The notes below the pieces were generated by a model. It was not told where the DNA came from. It worked only from the letters and a program-made list of their open reading frames with translations, and did not search any database. A DNA stretch of 64,000 nt from contig CM057338.1 in the NCBI GenBank assembly GCA_030015575.1, forward strand, positions 631,524,189-631,588,188, in the 5' to 3' direction. Below, in pieces: positions 34,905-46,366 of the stretch (positions within the stretch are counted from its first letter, which is position 1; every line of letters begins with the position of its first letter). The translations under genes and the position numbers were made by a program. Source of the stretch: Agapanthus africanus (Eukaryota > Streptophyta > Magnoliopsida > Asparagales > Amaryllidaceae).

Positions 34905-37454
34905 GCCATCTGTTGTGGTATCACATACCCAACAATTAGCTGCGGTTGAAGTATCTCATACTCAACCATCCCATAAATGTCTCTACTGGAAAAAAGGCCT
35001 TCGTGAGTGGATCCGCGCTGTTGTCCTCTGTGTCTACTCTCCTAACCTCGATCTCCCTGGAGATCAACCATCTCCTATGATCAGGTGATACTGCCAAAGA
35101 ATTATATCTGGATTTCGGATGGGACGGTAGTTCCTTGGCTAAAGCCACAACTCCATTGTCACACAATGGTAGGAACGAAGTTCATCTCATGAACTTATAT
35201 ATCCAGACTGCCTCTTTGGTAGCATCCTTGGTAACGATGTATCTTGCCTTTAATCGTCTAGTATGTCACGGTATCTAGCTTGGAATTCTTCCAACATACC
35301 GTCCCTCCACTGAGGGTAAAGACAATGCCTGCGACTGACATTCAGTCGTTCTTATCACCCTGGAACCTATCCAGTGATTCTCCCCAGGATCGATTGATAC
35401 CATCTCACTACAACTAGTAAGAATCCTAACATCCAATTAGATCTATCTCATAGATCCAAAAACCCAGGATTTAGGAGGTATCATATTGATCCTCTATGGA
35501 GAATCCTTGTGATAAGCGGAGATTGACCGAGCGTAGCATAGGAAACTCCTTCCCTATCAAGAGTATGTCATCCACGTACTCTACGAGGATCACCACCATA
35601 CTCTCTACTACCTTTTTGTGTATACAAGGTTCATCTACCATTTTGATGAAGTCAAACTCTTTGACTACCACATCAAAATAGATGTTCCAACTCCGCGATG
35701 CCTTCTTTATCCTATAAAGCATCTTGCACACGTTTCCGCTGCTCCCACTGTCTACGAAGCCCTCTGGCTGTGTGCTTATAGACGCTATCTTCTAAAACAT
35801 CATTTAGAAAAGAAGTCATGACACCCAACCACCAGATATCGCAGTCATGGTATGTAGCCGTGGCAAGTAGGATCTGGATGGACTTAAGCATAGCTTTGAA
35901 AGTCTCAACTTTTCCATGTACACCAAGTAATCTTCTCAAGATATACTTGCTCCTGATAGGGATTTAACCCTTCAGATAAAGCAACCAAAGTCCATACTTT
36001 GTCGGTGTATAAGGATTCCATCTCAGATCAGTAAGCACCAAGCCATTCTTATAGAGTCCCACTCCTGATGGCCAGCTCGAAACTAGTTGGGTCATTATCT
36101 CATGATGCAATCCTCGCTCCCACTGACACAGAGAAACCGAAGTATCTCTCAGGTGGGTGAGGAACCCTACTAGATCGGCGGAAAGGCTGAGGTTCGTTGG
36201 AAACTATTGAATCCACATTCAATAGGTATGCAGCTTCACAAGTGCATAACTCCCAAAAGGAAATAGGAAACTCAGTAGTACTCATCATAGAGCACACCAT
36301 ATCACATAGGGTGCTATTGCTCCGCCCCGATATACCATCGTGCTATGGTGTATACGGAGGAGTAATGCTGAGAGAGAATCTCATTCTCCTTTAGAATTAG
36401 TCCAGGATTTCCGTGCTCAAGTATTCTCCTCCTTGATCTCATCAAAGGACATAATACTTATACCCGTATTTTGGTTCTCTACTTCTAACTTACGTTCTGT
36501 GAATATCTCAAAAGGTTCGGACTTGTGTTTCAGCAGGAACATATGTCTGAATCTTGAGAGATCATCAGAGAATGTAATGAAGTACAAAGAACCGGTCTTG
36601 GCATGTGTAGACAGGAGACTTTCATACATCAGCATGTATCAATCCCAAGAGTTCACTAACTCTTTCTCTGTTTCCAATAAACAGAGCTATGGTCATCTTA
36701 TCTTTGTGACATGACCGGCAAGTTTCACAAGATGTAAATTCAAACAGATTTAAATATGCATTTAAATGTAACTTAGCTAGTCGGGTCACATTGATATGAC
36801 CTAGTCTACAATGCCTCAAGAAGGATTCGTTCATTTCTGAACTCTTCCTCTTGTGTGTGTTCTGTATACTAAGAACTGTAGTTTGATTTAGAACGTCAAT
36901 GCTTTTAGATAACGTGCCTGAACCGATCAACTCTTGATATAGGAAATGTTCAAAACATTATCCAACAATACAAAATTATATCCTTTCTTTACTAATAAAG
37001 AGAATGATATGATGTTGTATATTAGGTTCGGTATCTAATAACATTCGTTCAGAATCAATGTATTCTGGTAATACAGGGTGACAGTGACCAAAAGACTTGG
37101 CTGCAACACTTGCACCGTTTTCTGTCTCATGAAACTTATCACCCGTTCTCAGTTCTCTACCTATCTGTAGCCCATGTAACAGATTACATATGCGGGATCC
37201 TAATCCGGTATCACATACCCAGGACGTAAAAGATACTGAGAAACGGTTCTCTATAATGAACACACCCGAAGAAGATGCATCAGCATGCACTTTCTTCGTT
37301 TGGGCGGCACAGGAAATCTGGTATTCCCTAATTTCCTGCTCTGTCTTATAACAATTATAAGTTGGAGCGGGACCAACGTTCCCCAGCTAAGTATAACAAG
37401 CGGGTTTGGTCAATTCTTCCGTATTATTATCTTGATTAAGACGTGACATGGTCG
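34905..37454 (-). pseudogene. pol: degenerate gag-less copia pol of C
   Basis: Remnants in order on the minus strand: ATG (37450-37448) and a short gag N-terminus; the same gag deletion as A and B; a zinc-knuckle remnant in which only the second Cys survives; protease reading DTGLGSR (about 37200); integrase zinc finger (36900-36700); part of the integrase core (36635-36417); RT with YVDD near 35570; and an RNase H tail (35166-34936). Frame changes separate nearly every domain. The integrase C-terminus (around 36240) and segments of RT and RNase H are deleted. No piece could yield a functional protein. Unlike A and B, the ancestral gag ATG is still present. Confidence 0.87.
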
Positions 37455-37482
37455 CTACTTGCAGAGAGAGAGAAGAAAACAC
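37455..37482 (-). promoter_or_regulatory. candidate 3' splice acceptor, C
   Basis: A CT tract then GCAAG|TAG|CGACCATG on the minus strand; the AG matching the other elements is at 37456-37455, directly before the gag-type ATG. Confidence 0.4.
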
Positions 37483-39356
37483 TCAGCGTATGCTCTTGCA
37501 AGATTAGATTGATTATCAAATATATCTAATCAGGATGTCTCCTACTGTTTTAATCAAATCTTCCTTCAAACCCTAAAAGGAAAGACTAGCCGGGATTAAT
37601 TACACGCTACAAGTTCGCCAATCTTTCAGCCAGGCCAGTGTCAGTACTTTGAGGGAGGTTCCCCGTGCTTTCGCACGGACCTAATTAAAGTAAACCTCAT
37701 TTTCCTAGAGGCGTAACCCCGTTAACACCTTTCTAGACACCTACTTGATCGGCTAATTGTAATGTGTAAAACTCTCCCAGGAGTAACTCTGACTCCCAGC
37801 GGATATCGGGATCCAACTATCTCATAGAAGGTATGCAATCTCATTGCAAATTTCAACACATGAAATTCCCAATAATATTTTACCCCTAGCGTCCCATGAC
37901 CTTGACGCAGGCCAACAAATCACAGTGCGCTAGTCAAGTTCAACCCGTCATTTCTTGATTGAATTAAACCCACCCGCACGACCCTTGACGCAGGCCAACA
38001 AAGTCGCACGACTACCCTAATCCAATCTGCATCATATGCATAAATAGATAAATACTAGTTAGCTACCGCACACTACGCCTTGACGCAGGCCAACAAACGT
38101 AGCACGAATACTAAGTAGGACTTATCTGAAATGACGGAGGGCTACGACAGGTTTTTATGAAAACCCTTTGCGTAATGAACTTGATATCGTTGTAGAATCG
38201 AGTGATTTTTAAATAGAGTGTTTTTTAGGCTTTTCTAGTTTTGCTAAAGGGGTCACTCCCGGTGAAGGGATCGTCGGCCCTTTCCTCATCGAATAAGGTG
38301 CAGGATATTTCATAAATATCACTATGCAAAGCAAGAACTATAGAAGCAATCAAAAGAAAAACCGAGTTTGTAGCATCTGCTAGTTTCACTAAAGAGGTCA
38401 CTCCCGGTGAAGGGATCTCGGCTCTTTCCTTATCGAATAAGGTGCTGGATGTTCTACAAGGAACACCGCTATGCAAAGCAAGAACTAGAGCTACCAGTTT
38501 TTAAACAAGTTTCTACAACATCTAAGGTTTCTTTTATTTCATTAATCTCATTAATGAAGTCCCATTTTATTATGCTTCACAAGCATCACATTTGAAACGA
38601 AACCTGCAATATAACATATATCTCATATATATAATATAAACATTCATCTCAGGCAGTAATATGATCTCATCACAGAACATTGCAGCAGAAGAACATATAT
38701 GAAATATTGGATATACTAGGACGTCCGTGTTTTCAATACGAGCCTGTATAAAACACGGATTCCACGGTCGTGATGAATAGCCAAACCCACATCCCTAGAC
38801 CCCTACGAGAGCGGCAAGTAACACTGCCAATTCTAGGGTTAGGAGACCCGGTCTCGACTCCTCGAGATGGTCTCCTACTGGACCCTAGAACCCGTTTACT
38901 TGTGCTCTCCGCCTTGGGTCTACCTAATGCGAAAAGTAAATAATATACAACGGTGACATCTTCCGCAACCTGGAAGTGCCCCAATAAAAGAATATTACAT
39001 ACAAATGAATTTTACATGAATGAAAAAGAAAAACTCTCATCTCACATAAAACCCCCCGGCTATTCAAAACGCGACGATCCAATTTAACATATCACAGCAA
39101 CACATAATATCTCATATCATCAACGTAAGAAAGTATGCGTATCCCGATTGTCATTGATGTATAGCAACGAAGCCGGCGATACACCACATATTACGCTTAC
39201 GGTCACAGAAAAGAAAGTGTAAAACTACAACAGTTGGAATCCGCAACCACTTTAGACATCGCATGCCTAACCAAATGAATTTCTTAGACATCACATGCCT
39301 AACAATTATAAACCCCGCATTTTAGTCTCATTATCGAAAACTCTTTTCAATATCAA

Positions 39357-39632
39357 GTCGGGCAATTCAGCAAGATTCTCGGCATCCTGATCGAATGCTC
39401 GTCGCAAACTTTAGTAGACGGCCACACCCCCGGATGCCGTCGTCAAAGTGCACTAAGGCGGAACACCGCTGCCACAAGCATCCGAATGGATGCTTTTGGC
39501 GACGGGGTTCTCCTACAGTCACTTGGTCGGGGCTATGGGGCGTGGCTGTCTATTAAGTTTACCCGGCAAGTATCCGCGTACGCTACGTGATTGCGACAGA
39601 CTTTTGATCACATCAAAATTCCGTGGCAACCG
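39357..39632. repeat. 276-bp foldback insert in C's leader
   Basis: Absent from the matching place in A. Flanked by ATCAA on both sides (39352-39356, 39633-39637), as expected of a target repeat. GC-richer than its surroundings. The central 186 bp (about 39392-39577) is an imperfect palindrome with apex GAAT at 39484-39487: AAGCATCC faces GGATGCTT, and GACGGCCACACCCC faces GGGGCGTGGCTGTC. It resembles a foldback or MITE-like insertion; I recognise no family. Confidence 0.6.
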
Positions 39633-40264
39633 ATCAACTGAGACTAAACTGCTAGATTTATAACATTCAAATTAGTTATCTCAAAACTACATGTGGATTC
39701 CAAATATTGTATCACAATCCAGATAAATAGACAATGTTAAACTTTCCAATCGAATAATCAAACACCCAAGATTTCCCAATATATCTCAACACTTGAAATC
39801 AGTTTAAAAACATCCATCACATACCACAGTACCAATGGTCCAGCCATAGAAGGGTCAAGCCAACGCCTCACATGTGACACGCCGTACTGCTGCAAACCCT
39901 AAGGTTTAGAGGCAGTTCAAGACGGTCACATAATCGAGTTAAGGTTTGTTGTCTTCTAGAGGGTCCACCGCGTTACTTGCACGACTTTGAACGTTCTTAA
40001 ACTCGAGAAAAAATCCAACTTTTGAAAAAATTTCCGACAGGGGAAAAAGTGAGTTATTGATATCCGTTCGAACTTTTTAACAGTTTCTAAAAATTATCCG
40101 GACAAACTAAACAAAGTTAAATTATCCGATCGAATCAACGAGTCCCCAATACAACCCTAGAAAACTCAACACTTGAGTGGAATTAAAATATTCCCAGAAA
40201 AAAATAACAATAAAGGACCTAAGAATAATTAAGTGAAATTCCAGGGACTAAGTCCAAATTTTGG

Positions 40265-40309
40265 CCGCGGAACCGCCGCCAAACCCATGGTTTCGCCGCG
40301 GTTCCGCGG
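40265..40309 (-). other. GC-rich leader hairpin of C
   Basis: Two 21-nt arms with two mismatches; in element orientation the loop is ATG, as in A. It begins 199 nt from the primer site. Confidence 0.8.
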
Positions 40310-40496
40310 TCAAAATAACGAGTTAGTTGACCGTACTTCACATTAATTCTTAGTTTTTCCTGCTTGTTTTTATGAGAATTTTTAATTCAGAAAAAATCAT
40401 ATTTTTGAAAAATTTCCAGAGAAGGGGTTTTATCGGGTTTTCCGGGTTCGATCGGACTTTAAATTTCGTCTAGACTTCGTCTAAAGCTCTAGATTG

Positions 40497-40508
40497 GTTC
40501 TGATACCA
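40497..40508 (-). other. primer binding site of C
   Basis: TGGTATCAGAAC on the minus strand; one change from the consensus of the other elements. Confidence 0.85.
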
Positions 40509-40509
40509 C

Positions 40510-42690
40510 TGTAGGGTTGCTAGGCACGCGCACAAGGGTCTACGAGGCATCAAGCATGCCCGATTAAAAAATTAGCCGTGCCGAACAACCCGAATACGGA
40601 TCTTTAAACTAGGGTTTAGACGAAAACAAACATGTTAAACACTTTAACACTAAGTGAGAGGGATTACAACCTTTGTAGATCCGGTCCTTCACTTCATAAG
40701 CTCCGTGTTGTGGTCCCTTCGCTGCGATCATCGGGTTCCGGACTCTCGAGAGGTTCCACGAAGAGAAAGATGCAGTCTTGTTTCCGATCTTCGATACAAA
40801 GATGATCTACCTTGAAGTTTTATTAACACAAGCTAACACTCACTAAAATTGAGTGAACACTCTCATCTAAAGGGCAAGGGAAGATGAGGATGATGAAGTA
40901 GGATTTTTGCTCTCTTTATTTATCTTTTCCTCACATTTATTCATCACCTGGAAAAAAGCTAGTAAGCTTTTTCCATGAAGAAAGAAGAAGGAAGAAGATG
41001 AAGAATAATAGAAATTATTCTTTTGTGATGAATAGTAATCAAGAATATATGATTGATTATCAAACCATGGTCAAGGATGAGAGGCTAAACCTATGTAGAG
41101 AATAAACTAGAGTTAGGGTTTGGTTAGGTCAAAGCATGAGTCATAACAAAATATCTTTATCATGACAAAATAGAATCCTTCTAGAATGAACAAGAAGGAG
41201 CTAACCCTAATCAAACCCTAATCCTTTTTATCATCCTTAAACATGTTTTATAATAAATCATATCATGTCACAATAATATATATCACATATATATTATATA
41301 TTTGCAACAAAAGAAAATAATACAATTAACATATATCGCATATATATCAATGTATTAATCCGGTGAGAAAAAGAATCTTTTACTGAGCTAATATTATATA
41401 ATGTAATTTAATATATCATATATATTATTATACATTAAATTATCAAATCAACCCTTGATCCAAAAATCCGGCTATATCGCATATAACTGACTAATATTTA
41501 TCCGTACCGATTCATCGAATCAACACTTGATCCGATGACCCGGCTAATATCAAATATCGCGAGAATAGAATACGGTATCTCATATCGTACTATCCTCGGT
41601 CCCGCACATATCACATATGTGCCCCTACTCCGTTTTGCCTGAGCCAAGAAACCTCTGTGTGGGACTCTAAAGAATCGTCAATACACCGGCAGTAGGTGAT
41701 GATCATATCAAACACCCACAAGCTGCAAGCGATCAGCTAAACGTAACATCTATCGAGGTATTAAGCGCTCAGAAGATCAATAAGCAAGCCTGTACATTCT
41801 CCTGTGAATCCAAACAGTAACACTCCCGTACAGTCCGGTTTCGTCGTCTGATATGTCGCATATCTCGCCTAAGGGTGGTAAAAGTCAGACCCCAGTAGCT
41901 CGATAAGTCGTGTCGATATGAGGTCTATAACTGTTCAAGAAACTACTGATAACACTTACCAGTAGATCTCAGCAACCCTGGCCAGGGATTTCCGGTTATA
42001 GCCAATCGAACACAGTACAACATCAACTCCCTATACCGGGAGAGACGAATCCCCTCCTATCGCTCATTGCCTCCATGTGATTCGGGACTGTACCCAAAAG
42101 CAACCTTTTTGCATGCCCTCTTGGACGTGGTATAATGGAAATCAAAGCACAGTGGGAATCACACAAGACTCTATGACGATCTCGGGTCAACAGACTACTC
42201 TGTACCAGTGTCACCGGAGAACTGCCATCTGACGTGAGGTATAATACCATCTGGGAGTTCTCGGCGAGTCCGTCCAGTGTACCCAGTCTCCACTGAGCAC
42301 CCGTACACCATCCTTGATGTCAAACACCGATGGATATGGGATCATCCATCGCCCATCATATGGGTCAAGATGCGTATACGCTAGTCTACTCTGGTGCATC
42401 GATGCCCTGTCTCGATATACCCTCGACTAGGAACAGTTATAGGATGTACTCGTCGACTACCGTGGCCCCACTAGTATGATCTCATCATAGTCCCAGTAGT
42501 CGAGTACACATCCTAAGGGCTTTATCAACATGTAATATAGAGACAATCAGAGTACATGTTAAGATAAAGTACAACCAGATAGCATACTATCATGTCGAGC
42601 AAGAAAGTCCTCCCTATATATGTCCAAGCATCCACTACAATATACATCGTATGTACAGTAATGGCCTCTAGGGCATACATATAACTAACA
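40510..42690 (-). repeat. 5' LTR of C
   Basis: 2181 bp, about 97 % identical by eye to 32704-34885. Donor-like GT at 40670-40669, 160 nt from the LTR end. Confidence 0.94.
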
Positions 42691-42695
42691 TACAT

Positions 42696-42884
42696 CCTAA
42701 GGGCTTTACCAACATATAACTATAAAACAGTATAAAGAGACAAGTATACATGTTAAAGTAAAGTGCAACCAGATAGCATACTATCATATCGAGCAAGAAA
42801 GTCCTCTCTATATATGTCGAAGCATCCAATATAATATACATCATCTGTACAATACTGGCCTCTAGGACATACATACAACTAACA
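42696..42884 (-). repeat. 5' LTR of B, remaining part
   Basis: Continues the LTR interrupted at 32703 and ends CTAACA (plus strand) before the GCAAG target repeat at 42885-42889. Confidence 0.92.
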
Positions 42885-44321
42885 GCAAGTGGATCTTCAA
42901 AAGGAAGATTGGTGTAGATGGACAGGTTGAGACCTATAAGGATAGACTTGTTGCAAAGGGTTTTCGTCAAAGACCTGGTTTGGACTATGACGAAACCTTT
43001 TCTCCAGTGGCTATGCTGAAATCCATTCGGATCCTTCTTGCCATTGCCGCCTTCCACGATTATGAGATTTGGCAGATGGACATAAAGACCGCTTTTCTAA
43101 ATGGAAATTTAGAGGAGTGTGTCTATATGGACCAGCCAGAGGGTTTCATTCAGAGTGGGAGCAGCGGAAAGGTGTGCAAGTTGCTTAAGTCCATCTATGG
43201 ACTAAAGCAGGTATCACGGAGTTGGAACATCTGTTTTGATGAGACGGTCAAAGAATTTGGCTTTATCAAAAAATCCAGATGAACCATGCATCTATAGTAG
43301 ATTTGTAGCAAGAACTGTAGTATTTCTCGTTTTATACGTGGATGACATTCTCTTGGTAGGAAATGACATTCCTATGCTACAATCTGTCAAAGGGTTCTTG
43401 TCACACAGGTTCTCCATGAAAGACCGGGGTGATGCCTCTTACATTCTGGGGATCCGGATCTATCGTGACAGATCCAAGAGGATATTAGGACTTTCACAAT
43501 CCAGGTACATCGACACCATACTGAAAAGATTCAGTATGGAAGATTCCAAGCGCGGTAATCTACCGGCTTGTCACGGGATCACCCTCTCCAAAGAGATGTC
43601 TCCCAAGACTGATTTGGAAATGGATCGCATGTCCATTATACCCTACGCTTCTGCGGTAGGCTATATAATGTATGCAATGTTGTGTAGCAGACCAGATGTA
43701 GCTTATGCACTGAGTGTGGTAAGCTGGTATCAGTCAAACCCTGGGGAGAAACACTGGATAACGGTAAAGAACATTCTCAAGTACCTGAGAAGGACTAAGG
43801 AGATGTTCTTGGTGTATGGCGGAAAAGACCTCCAGATTGAGGCCTTTGCTGACTCAAGCTTCCAAAGTGACAAGGATGATTCCAAGTCCATGTCGGGTTA
43901 TGTCTTTACCCTCAATGGAGGGGCGGTGTTTTGGAAGAGTTCCAAACAGGAAACCGTTGCTGACTCGACGATGGAAGCGGAATATATCGCTGCTGCAGAT
44001 GCCGCAAAAGAAGCCGTCTGGATAAGGAAGTTCCTGACAGAACATCAGGTGGTTCCGTCAATTGTTGAACCAGTACCTCTGTATTGCGACAACAACGGGG
44101 CTATATCTTTAGCGAAGGAACCCAGGTCCCATCAGAAGTCCAGACACATCTTGAGGCGGTATCACCTGATCAAGGAGATCGTGGGTCGCCAGGAGATCGA
44201 GGTTCGGAGAGTTGCTACGGAAGATAACACTGCTGATCCATTCACGAAGGCCATACCCCAGACTCAGTTCGAGCGGCTGATCGAGATGATAGGTCTTCGA
44301 TACGCCAGTACATGGCCTTAG
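42885..44321 (+). pseudogene. element D pol, second part (RT and RNase H)
   Basis: Continues D's RT in frame from the part ending at 10946. It contains the VKTAFLNG-type motif, YVDD (about 43336-43347) and a complete RNase H to the stop at 44319. One extra A in a run near 43267 shifts the frame between palm motifs; after it the frame is open for over 340 codons. The residue context around YVDD is intact. With the breaks upstream, D cannot make a full polyprotein. Confidence 0.9.
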
Positions 44322-44335
44322 TGCAAGTGGGAGAT
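44322..44335 (+). other. polypurine tract of D
   Basis: GCAAGTGGGAGAT next to the 3' LTR, right after the pol stop codon. Confidence 0.88.
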
Positions 44336-46366
44336 TGTTAGTGTATATGCCCTAGAGGCCATTACTGTATCATACTAGTTTGTATATTACTTGATGGAAG
44401 CTTGGGGTATTCACCTTATATTGACAATCTTGATCAAAATAGTAGTATGCTACTTGGTTTGTTTCTACTTTAATGTGTAAATGTGTTTCTTATAGCATAT
44501 CGCCTTTACACATTAGTGGAGCCCTTAGAATCTTTTCTTGATTACCAGCGTTGTGATGGCAGTCACACTCGTGGGGGCTGGGTAATCCACAAGCACATCC
44601 TTATGCAGATCCCTAGTCGTAAGACTATCGAGACAGGGCATCGATACTCCGGAGTAGACTAACGTATGCGCTTCTCATCCCAGCTTGGGAGACGGCCACA
44701 GCCGTCAGTACGTCGTACTTGAGATAGTATGCGGGTGCTCGTTAGGTTACGAGTACACTGGACAGGACTCGTCGGGAACTGTTGGTTGGTATTATACCTA
44801 TCGTCAGTTATCAGTTCCCAAGTGACATGAGTACAGCTTAGTCCATTGACTTGACACTGTCACTTCGCCTCGAGTGTGTTCCCACTGTTCTTAGATTGCT
44901 ACCCTACCACGGCTCAAAGGAGTCGTGCAAACAGGTAGCAGTTGGGTGCAGTCCCGAAGCACTTGGAGGCAGTGACGGTTAGACAGGATTCGTCTCTCCC
45001 GGTATTAGGGGTTGATATCGCGCTGTGTCTAGGAGAGCCATTACACAAAGTCCCTGGCCAGGGCAAGCGAGATATACTGGTAGGTTTCCAGTGTTATCTC
45101 AGGGTGTTCTGGGCTACACTCCGACACGACTTGTACCGCTATTAGGGGACTGACGTTTACCGCCCCCCTAGGCCCGCCATGCGATACTCTTAAACGAACA
45201 GATCGGACTGTACGGAGACTGTCACATTCAGGCTCAGTAGGAGTTCAGATGGGTTTACCTCGTCAGTCTTCTTATCGGCATCTACCTGGGGACCATTACG
45301 TACAGCTAGTGCCACTTGCGGTCTGTGGTAAACCCACTGCCAGCGTAGTGTCGAGTCTTTAGAGTCCCACGCAGAGGGTTATTCGCCTTTAGGCAAAACG
45401 AGTAGAGGTCGCATGGTTTTGCAATGGGGTTCGTTCACATCCGCGCACTTGTGCACGTTTGGTGTCCGGACAGATTATACTAGCGGGCTTTGGTTTAAGC
45501 CAGATCCTAGTATATGTTTCAGGATTGGTTTTATCTCATTGTATTCGTGTTCCTCGGAACACGGATACGGGTGTGTATGCACAGTTGACTGAGGCAGAGG
45601 CAGAGGATTTTCATTAGGGTTAATGACCGTTGTCTTTTTCTTAACCCTAATGTTTATGTGTGAAATATGATTATTAATATTAGTTAATTATAATTGTGTT
45701 ATGGTTAGGGTTGTTGACCATTTGATTATGGTTGACTTGTTGACCTATGTTGACAAATTGACCATCATCATTTCATATGAAAGATGCTCTTTAATTCTTG
45801 CAAAAGTAATTAATGTGAAATGATAATGGTCATTTCAAGTTAACCATCACAATTATCTTCAGCTAATTTTTTAATTATCATAATTCACACATATATGTGA
45901 GAAGGTTGTCATTATCTTCTCATTCTATCATTCTTATTCTTTCTCATCCTCTTCCTTTCTCTCAAAGCTCTCCCCTCTCATGAGTTGAGAACTATTGAGC
46001 TTGAGATAAAACCTTCAAAATTACTCTCTACTCTTTTTAAGGTTCTAGGTTTAGCACACCAAGCACCTTAGTTACTTCTAGTTTGAGGTAGGAGCCAAAG
46101 GTAGAGGCCCTCGGGTGGATCTTTCTTCGGCAAGAGAAGGCGACGAGATGATCCGTTCATCCCACTCCAAGGAGCAAGAAGAGAAGGACTTCAAGACTAA
46201 GGTATAACCCTTTAACCGAGTAGCTAACTCTTTTTAGCTAGGTTGTTAGTTTATGTTTAGCAAAGATCCTCCTTTAGTTAGTCCGTGTTGCCTAGTGTTG
46301 TAAAAATCCGTTTTTATACCGTTTCCGCCTCCCCGTAAGCACCGAGGTGGGCAACGTGGACTTACA
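44336..46366 (+). repeat. 3' LTR of D
   Basis: 2031 bp, TGTTAG..CTTACA. It carries the inverted repeat GGGAACTG/CAGTTCCC (44774-44781, 44812-44819), palindrome CCCTGGCCAGGG (45052-45063), the ACTGG-type hairpin (45069-45100), a CT-rich tract near 45920-45980, and a donor-like AAG|GTATAA (GT at 46202), 164 nt before the end. From an ATG near 46147, 18 codons run in phase to that GT. It abuts element E directly. Confidence 0.9.

Larger units (their letters stand above)
37456..40496 (-). other. long leader of C
   Basis: Non-coding 3 kb with the shared plan: GAAA hairpin (37678-37663), triple hairpins (37902-37915, 37985-37998, 38080-38093; TTGGC-CTGC-GTCAA with a G-U pair), direct repeats (about 38231-38333 and 38377-38488), and the GC-rich hairpin (40265-40309). 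It additionally holds a 276-bp foldback insert. Confidence 0.8.
32704..42690 (-). mobile_element. Copia element C (degenerate interior), inserted in B's 5' LTR
   Basis: Complete minus-strand copia element. Target repeat CACAT (32699-32703) and TACAT (42691-42695), one mismatch. LTRs 32704-34885 and 40510-42690 differ at roughly 58 positions (about 2.7 %). The interior (34886-40509) has the same gag-less plan as A and B, but pol is broken in many places and partly deleted. It is younger than B, consistent with lying inside it. Confidence 0.93.
10947..42884 (-). mobile_element. Copia element B (gag-less), split by G and C
   Basis: Minus-strand copia element with target repeat GCAAG at 10942-10946 and 42885-42889. 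In its own orientation: 5' LTR 42884-42696 plus 32703-30673, primer site, leader 30659-28395 plus 16934-16458, pol 16457-13181, polypurine tract, 3' LTR 13166-10947. Removing G and C (each with one TSD copy) restores one continuous element. The two LTRs differ at roughly 85 positions (about 3.8 %) by eye, making it the oldest complete insertion in the window. Confidence 0.93.

Noticed and set aside
42691-42884. A separate solo LTR between C and D
   Set aside because: The sequence continues B's 5' LTR exactly where C interrupted it, with matching target repeats.
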